From assembly GCF_003217355.1 (NCBI RefSeq), contig NZ_QJTK01000010.1, positions 1 to 64,000 on the forward strand: a stretch of DNA of 64,000 bases, in the 5' to 3' direction. The notes under the pieces were generated by a model. The model had not been told where the DNA came from. It did no database searches and saw nothing but the letters and a program-made list of their open reading frames with translations. Positions 59,093 to 64,000 of this stretch are shown here, piece by piece. Position 1 is the stretch's first letter. Every line of letters starts with the position of its first letter. The translations under genes and the position numbers were made by a program. The DNA comes from Rhodobacter viridis. Lineage in GTDB: Bacteria > Pseudomonadota > Alphaproteobacteria > Rhodobacterales > Rhodobacteraceae.

Positions 59093-62000
59093 ATGAAACC
59101 GAACTTCGCCCTCAATCTCTCGCATGACGGTATCGGACTGCTTCACCGCGGCAAAAGCGGCTGGGAGCTGGTGGGCGAGGTGGCGCTGGACGCCCCCGAT
59201 TTCGGCGAGCGCCTGACCGCGCTGCGGCGCGCCGCGAAATCGCGCGCCCCCGAGGGCGTGACCTCGAAGATCGTCGTTCCGGCGTCGCAGATCCTTTATA
59301 CCGAAGTCGAAGCCCCCGGCCCGCAATCGGCGGTGCGGCGCAAGCAGATCGCCGATGCGCTCGAGGGGATGACCCCTTACGAGGTGGCGGAGCTGGTCTT
59401 TGACTGGTCCGGTCAGGGCGAGGTGGTGCAGGTCGCCGTCGTCGCCCGCGAGACCCTGGCCGAGGCCGAGGCCTTTGCCGATGATTGCGGCTTCTGCCCG
59501 GTGTCCTTCGTCGCCGCTCCCGATCCCGCGGCGTTCGAGGGCGAGCCGTGGTTCGGCATCACCTCGATGGCGTCTGCGCATCTGCCGCAGGGCGCGCGGA
59601 TCGAACGCGACGAGGCGGCTTTGCCGGTCGCGCTGCTGCTCGGGGGCGCCGCCCCTGTCGAGATCGCCGAAGCGGCCCCGGCTGAGATCACCCAGCCCGC
59701 GCCGGAGCTGCCGCCCGCCGTGGCGCAGCCGCTGGTCCCCGAAGCTTTCGCGGCCCCCGCGCCCGAACCCGAACCTGTCGCGGAAGCGCTTCATGAGGCG
59801 CCCCCCGCGCCACTGCCCGAGCTCGCCGCCGAAGAGGTCGCGCCGATCGCGGCGCCCGCGGCGGCGGTGATCGCGCCCGAGCCGGTTTTGGTCGAAGAGT
59901 TGCAAGAGGTTGCAAGCCCGGCAGAGGTCGCGGCCCCGGCCGAGGAAAGCCTGCCCCCTGCCCCGCCCGCCGAGGAACTCGCGGCCGCGCCGGAGGCGGA
60001 AGTGCAGCCCGAAGCCGTGCCGGAGGAACCGGCCGACGCCCCGGTGCCGGAACTGGCCGCGCGCGAAAATGTCGATCTGCTCGCCGCGCTTGAGGATGAC
60101 CGGCTGAGCGGTTTCGACGCGATTGCGCCGATGACGATCGAAATGCCCGAGACCACCGCCGCGGCCGAAACCGCGCGTGCAGGCGCTGCGGCGCGCAAGC
60201 CGCTTCCCGGGGCGGCGCGTCCCGGCGCGCCGGGCAAAGGTCGCAACGGCGGTCAGGGTGGCGGCCCGCGTCAAGGTGGTGGCCAAGGTCAGGGCGCAGG
60301 CCAAGGCGGCCCGCGCCAAGGACAGCCCGGACAACGCCCGGGACAGGGGGGCGCGGGTCAGGGCGGTCAGAAACCCGGGCAGCGCAAACCGCTTGTGGCC
60401 GGGGCGGAACGTCCCGGTGTCGCGGGCCTTGGCGCGAGTGAGGCCCAGATCGAGGCGCCGCGCGCGCCGCAACAACCAAACCCGATGCTGGCGGCGCAAG
60501 ACAGCGACGCGATGGCAGCGGCAGACAAGCTGCGCAAGATGGCCGAGGACAGCCGCCGTCTTGCGGCGATGGGCACCGCGGCCCTTGGCGCGACCGCAGG
60601 CAAGGTGATTGCCAAGGCGCAGGACATGCGCCCGAAGGTCGAAATCCCGAGCCGCAGCCCGGCGCCGGGCCAACCCGAGGTCGTGCCTTCGACCGCGCGC
60701 GGCAAGACTGTCATCGGCGGACGCAAGGCCGACAAGATCGGCGGCAAGCCGAAATACATGGGCGTGTCGCTGCTGGGCGGGCTGGTGGCCTTCCTCGCCA
60801 TCGCCGCGCTGTGGTCGAGCTTCCTGATCGAGCCGGATGCGACGACATCCGCGAGCAGCACCGAAACCGCCAGCGCGCCTGCCACTCCGGCCCCGGCCGC
60901 GGCTCCGCTTGTCGCGATGCAGGACACGCCCGCGATGAGCCTCGCCGATGCCGAGGCCAAGGCGCAGGCGGCGCAAAAGCCGGCCGCGGCCCCCGCCCCC
61001 ACGACGCCCGAGCCGCAAGCGACCGTCTCGACCTCGCAGGTGACGCTGCCCGCCTTGCCGAAACTGCCCCCGGTCGAGGCGAAACCGGCCACGAAACCCG
61101 CCGCAAAGCCTGCCGCGCCGCAGACCCCTGCCGCGCCGGGCATCGCAGCCGCCCCCGCGGCACCGCCGGCCGCGGCGGCGCCGGTCGCCAATCCGACGAA
61201 GAACGGCACGCTGACCGCAAGCGGCATCACGCTCTTTGAAGGGGCGCCGCCGTCGAAATCGAAACCGCGCCCGACCTCGGTCAGTCGCGCCGCCGAAAAG
61301 GCTGCCGCAGCGGCTGCCGCGGCGGAAACCCCGGCCGTCGATCCGGCGCTGAAGAACGCCCGGCCGAAAGCCCGTCCGGCCACGGTCGAAAGCGCTGCGG
61401 CGAAAGCGGCTGCGACGCCTGCCCCCGCACCGGCCGCGACGCCGACAACAGCGACGCCCCCCGCGAACCCGGATGATGGCGCGCTGCTTGCCCCGGGCCT
61501 CTCGCCAGATCTGGCAGCGGTGCTGAACCGCGCCCAGCCGAAACCCCGTCCGGGCTCGGTCGAGAAACTGGCCGCTGCCGCAACGGCGAAAGCCGCGGAG
61601 GAAAAGGCGGCCGCCGAGGCCAAGGCCGCCGCGGATGCGAAACTGGCCGCCGACGCCAAGGCCGCCGAAGCGGCCGGGCTGGCCTCTTCGCGTCGTCCGA
61701 TGTCGCGGCCGCAGAGCCTGCAGTCTTCGGTGCAGACAGCGCTGGCGGCGGCGATTGCCGCAGAGCCTGCCCCCGCCGTGCGCGTTGCCGCCGCCCCTGC
61801 CCCGCAACCCGAGCCCGTTGCCGTCGCCGCCCCGGCGAAGCCGGTGCGCACGAAGCCCTCGCCGCCGCCCGAGCCGACCGTGATTGCCAGCCCCGACGTC
61901 GAGACGGGCGAGGTCGAATCCGCCCCGGTCGCCGCACGGGGGCCGACCGCAGCCTCGGTCGCGCGCGAAGCGACGCAGAAGAACGCGCTTGATCTGAGCA

Positions 62001-62194
62001 AGATCTCCCTGATCGGGCTTTATGGCACGCCCTCCAACCGTCGCGCGCTGGTGCGCTTGCCGAACGGCCGGTTCTTCAAGCTGCAGGTCGGCGACCGGAT
62101 CGACGGGGGCCAGGTCACCGCGATCGGCGACAGCCAGATGACCTATCAAAAGGGCGGCAACCCGATCACGCTGAAGCTGCTCAAGGGCGGCTGA
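59093..62194 (+). CDS. 1033-residue Ala/Pro-rich single-span membrane protein with PilP-like C-terminus
   Basis: Four regions are seen. Residues 1-190 form a folded domain with features of GspL/PilM-like or actin-fold proteins (LNLSHDGIGLLHRGKSGWEL; QILYTEVEAPGP). Residues about 190-560 are Ala/Pro/Glu-rich and then Gly/Gln/Arg-rich (GGQGGGPRQGGGQGQGAGQG). One helix is at about 560-580 (GVSLLGGLVAFLAIAALWSS). A long Ala/Lys/Pro-rich segment follows, and the last 65 residues (NRRALVRLPNGRFFKLQVGD, then GGQVTAIGDSQMTYQKGG) resemble PilP/GspC-type domains. A role in envelope or pilus-like assembly is inference. Confidence 0.8.
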   Translation: MKPNFALNLSHDGIGLLHRGKSGWELVGEVALDAPDFGERLTALRRAAKSRAPEGVTSKIVVPASQILYTEVEAPGPQSAVRRKQIADALEGMTPYEVAELVFDWSGQGEVVQVAVVARETLAEAEAFADDCGFCPVSFVAAPDPAAFEGEPWFGITSMASAHLPQGARIERDEAALPVALLLGGAAPVEIAEAAPAEITQPAPELPPAVAQPLVPEAFAAPAPEPEPVAEALHEAPPAPLPELAAEEVAPIAAPAAAVIAPEPVLVEELQEVASPAEVAAPAEESLPPAPPAEELAAAPEAEVQPEAVPEEPADAPVPELAARENVDLLAALEDDRLSGFDAIAPMTIEMPETTAAAETARAGAAARKPLPGAARPGAPGKGRNGGQGGGPRQGGGQGQGAGQGGPRQGQPGQRPGQGGAGQGGQKPGQRKPLVAGAERPGVAGLGASEAQIEAPRAPQQPNPMLAAQDSDAMAAADKLRKMAEDSRRLAAMGTAALGATAGKVIAKAQDMRPKVEIPSRSPAPGQPEVVPSTARGKTVIGGRKADKIGGKPKYMGVSLLGGLVAFLAIAALWSSFLIEPDATTSASSTETASAPATPAPAAAPLVAMQDTPAMSLADAEAKAQAAQKPAAAPAPTTPEPQATVSTSQVTLPALPKLPPVEAKPATKPAAKPAAPQTPAAPGIAAAPAAPPAAAAPVANPTKNGTLTASGITLFEGAPPSKSKPRPTSVSRAAEKAAAAAAAAETPAVDPALKNARPKARPATVESAAAKAAATPAPAPAATPTTATPPANPDDGALLAPGLSPDLAAVLNRAQPKPRPGSVEKLAAAATAKAAEEKAAAEAKAAADAKLAADAKAAEAAGLASSRRPMSRPQSLQSSVQTALAAAIAAEPAPAVRVAAAPAPQPEPVAVAAPAKPVRTKPSPPPEPTVIASPDVETGEVESAPVAARGPTAASVAREATQKNALDLSKISLIGLYGTPSNRRALVRLPNGRFFKLQVGDRIDGGQVTAIGDSQMTYQKGGNPITLKLLKGG

Positions 62195-62235
62195 GGCCAA
62201 TCGCCGTTCACATCCGGTAACAGGGCCGAAACCTC

Positions 62236-62266
62236 GGGCTTTTGCGCTTGGCGCAAAAGCCCTTTC
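62236..62266 (+). terminator. Terminator after the 1033-residue protein gene
   Basis: GGGCTTTTGCGC-TTG-GCGCAAAAGCCC is a perfect 12-bp stem followed by TTTC, 41 nt after the stop. Confidence 0.9.
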
Positions 62267-62349
62267 TCGTTAGGCTTGCCCCATCCCCCGCGTTTGACGC
62301 CCAACCGCGCTGCCCCGCAGCCGGAGCGTCCTTGTTTGAATGAGATTGC

Positions 62350-64000
62350 ATGGAAAGCTTCCTGCTTCAGGCCACGCTTTATCTTGTCGCCATGGTTGTG
62401 GCGGTGCCACTGGCCACACGGGCGGGTTTGGGCTCGGTGCTGGGCTATCTGATCGCCGGGGTGATCATCGGCCCCTGCCTCGGGCTGGTGCAGGGCGAGG
62501 CGCATGATCTGCAGCATTTCGCCGAATTCGGCGTGGTGATGATGCTGTTCCTGATCGGGCTCGAGCTGGACCCGAAGGCGCTCTGGTCGATGCGGGACAA
62601 GCTTGTGGGCCTTGGCGGGCTGCAGGTGCTGATCACCACGGTCGCCGTCGCCGTGGTGGCGTTGGCTGTGGGCCAGCCGCCGCGCGGCGCAATCGCGCTG
62701 GGGGCGATCCTGTCGCTGTCCTCGACGGCGATCGTGGTGCAGATGCTGACCGAAAAGCGGCTGATGCAGACGGCTGGCGGGCGCTCGGCCTTTGCGGTGC
62801 TGCTGACGCAGGACATCGCGGTGATCCCGATGCTGGCGCTGTTGCCGCTGCTCGCCCTGCCCGGCGCGCGCGAGCTGGCCCGGGCCGAGGCCTCGGGCCA
62901 CGGTGCGACCGCCTTCATGGATGCCCTGCCCGCCTGGGGGATGACGCTGATGACGCTGGCCGCGGTCGTGCTGGTGGTGGGCATCGGCCATTTCCTGGTG
63001 CATCCGCTGTTTCGCTTCGTGCAGGGCTCGAAGCTGCGCGAGATCCATACCGCCGTGGCATTGATGCTGGTCGTCGGCATCGCCTCGCTGATGAACCTTG
63101 TCGGGCTGTCCCCCGCGCTTGGCACCTTCCTCGCCGGGGTGGTTCTGGCGGATTCCGAATTCAAGCACGAACTCGAAAGCAGCCTCGAGCCGTTCAAGGG
63201 CCTCTTGATGGGGCTTTTCTTCATCGCGGTCGGCGCGGGCATCGACCTCGAGGTGTTCTTTGCCGGGCCGCTGAAGATCATCGCGCTGGTGCTGGGGCTC
63301 GTGGCGCTGAAATCGGCGGTGCTCTATGGGCTGGCACGGCTCTTCGGGCTTCTGGGCACGGATCGGTGGCTGTTCACCTTCGGGCTGGCACAGGCGGGGG
63401 AATTCTCGCTGGTGCTGGTGTCCTTTGCGACGATGCAGCGGATCCTGCCGCAGGAGACCGCGGAAAAGGCGCTTCTGGTGATCGCACTCTCGATGCTGCT
63501 CTCGCCGATGCTGTTCCTGTTGCACGAGCGGCTGTCGCGCAAGACCAAGCCTGATGCCCGCCCCGATCCCGACCAGATCGACGAGGAACAGCCGATCATC
63601 ATCGCGGGCGCCGGGCGCTTTGGTCAGGTGGTGAACCGGATGGTGACGATGTCGGGCTTTCGCACCACGGTTCTGGATGCCGATCTGAAGACGGTGCAGA
63701 CCCTGCGCACCTTCGGCTTCAAGGCCTGGTATGGCGATCCCGCGCAACCGCAGTTGCTGGCGGCCGCCGGGCTGAGCCGTGCGCGCGTGCTGGTGGCGGC
63801 GCTCGACGACAAGGAGGCGACGAACCGGCTCGTTGCCTATGCCCGCAAGGAGCGGCCCGACCTGCACATCATCGCCCGCGCCCGCGACCGCTATCACGTC
63901 TACGATCTTTACGCCGCGGGCGCCGATGACATCGTGCGCGAGATGTTCGACAGCTCGTGCCGCGCGGCGCGCTATGTGCTGGAAAACATCGGGCTGAGCG
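62350..64000 (+). CDS. Kef/CPA2-type monovalent cation:proton antiporter, 3' end beyond the window
   Basis: The visible 550 residues comprise about twelve membrane helices of the CPA2 family (GYLIAGVIIGPCLGLVQGEA; LSLSSTAIVVQMLTEKRLMQ; ALGTFLAGVVLADSEFKHEL), then a TrkA-N/RCK NAD-binding domain (IIIAGAGRFGQVVNRMVTMS with GxGxxG). This matches glutathione-gated KefB/KefC-type potassium efflux systems. No stop is reached, so the C-terminus is missing. The ancillary KefF/G gene is not in view. Confidence 0.93.
   Translation, partial: MESFLLQATLYLVAMVVAVPLATRAGLGSVLGYLIAGVIIGPCLGLVQGEAHDLQHFAEFGVVMMLFLIGLELDPKALWSMRDKLVGLGGLQVLITTVAVAVVALAVGQPPRGAIALGAILSLSSTAIVVQMLTEKRLMQTAGGRSAFAVLLTQDIAVIPMLALLPLLALPGARELARAEASGHGATAFMDALPAWGMTLMTLAAVVLVVGIGHFLVHPLFRFVQGSKLREIHTAVALMLVVGIASLMNLVGLSPALGTFLAGVVLADSEFKHELESSLEPFKGLLMGLFFIAVGAGIDLEVFFAGPLKIIALVLGLVALKSAVLYGLARLFGLLGTDRWLFTFGLAQAGEFSLVLVSFATMQRILPQETAEKALLVIALSMLLSPMLFLLHERLSRKTKPDARPDPDQIDEEQPIIIAGAGRFGQVVNRMVTMSGFRTTVLDADLKTVQTLRTFGFKAWYGDPAQPQLLAAAGLSRARVLVAALDDKEATNRLVAYARKERPDLHIIARARDRYHVYDLYAAGADDIVREMFDSSCRAARYVLENIGLS

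Noticed and set aside
60200-60400. Gly/Gln-rich tandem-like DNA considered as a CRISPR or minisatellite
   Set aside because: Units are irregular and in frame within a protein linker; there are no conserved repeats with unique spacers.
59057-62200. A 1047-codon open frame on the minus strand
   Set aside because: It is the antisense shadow of the 59093-62194 gene in GC-rich DNA; its Arg/Gly-rich translation has no domain, start signal or plausible composition.

Overview
The window is 64 kb of GC-rich alphaproteobacterial chromosome, almost certainly Rhodobacter capsulatus or a very close relative. That call rests on the petP-petR-petABC arrangement with subunit lengths of 191, 437 and 279 residues for the cytochrome bc1 complex, on a bioMNY biotin transporter locus, and on overall gene style. 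Species assignment is inference from recalled family knowledge; no search was run.

Region 1 (1-3.1 kb) is accessory DNA. It holds an IS3-family element cut by the left edge, with a classic A-AAA-AAG frameshift site. The IS interrupts the start of a small gene that follows an AbiEii-like nucleotidyltransferase and its small overlapping partner. A divergent Xre regulator overlaps a small protein resembling the regulator's own C-terminal segment. A 23-nt stretch with the exact spacing of a tRNA 3' end lies just before the conserved genes begin. Region 2 (3.1-5.1 kb) has a pirin and a bile-acid-symporter-like carrier.

Region 3 (5.2-18.5 kb, all on the minus strand) is the most striking block: a complete biotin-dependent, Na+-pumping malonate decarboxylase operon (madG, a 38-codon membrane peptide gene, madB, a biotin protein ligase, madA-E-C-D-H-K-F-L-M), followed after 66 nt by the biotin importer bioM-bioN-bioY. 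Uptake of malonate, uptake of biotin, biotinylation, prosthetic-group synthesis and decarboxylation are all encoded in one direction. Upstream, beyond a 490-nt structured leader, lies a HutP-family gene; HutP is known from Bacillus as a ligand- and metal-dependent RNA-binding antiterminator. A HutP-type regulator controlling a malonate operon through its leader is the best candidate here for an undescribed system.

Region 4 (18.6-34.4 kb) is mostly core genome: a lysozyme-inhibitor-like secreted protein, a large MscS-type channel, an AraC-domain remnant, rnpB, a frameshifted cell-wall amidase, gatA/gatC, a UPF0173 hydrolase, SRP RNA (ffs), dnaX-ybaB-recR, a TfoX-like protein, a glutathione transferase, queG and a DMT transporter. 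Region 5 (34.5-40.4 kb) carries ilvE, petP, petR, petABC and a TetR regulator.

Region 6 (40.5-51.3 kb) carries a terB-like gene and a polar amino-acid or amine ABC transporter. These are followed by two glutamine-synthetase-like ligases, a class I amidotransferase, a PaiB-like protein and a PuuB-like FAD oxidase, which suggest a gamma-glutamylation route for an amine; a DegT aminotransferase comes next. Region 7 (51.4-64 kb) holds a CoA-binding protein, rlmB, tRNA-Tyr, a DXD glycosyltransferase-like protein, three tandem RTX-type genes (the third a remnant), metY, a 1033-residue Ala/Pro-rich membrane protein, and a Kef-type antiporter cut by the right edge.

Five intergenic copies of a long inverted repeat sharing a TATTTGg..CAAGA core, several flanked by G/C hairpins, mark the 3' ends of genes across regions 4-7.
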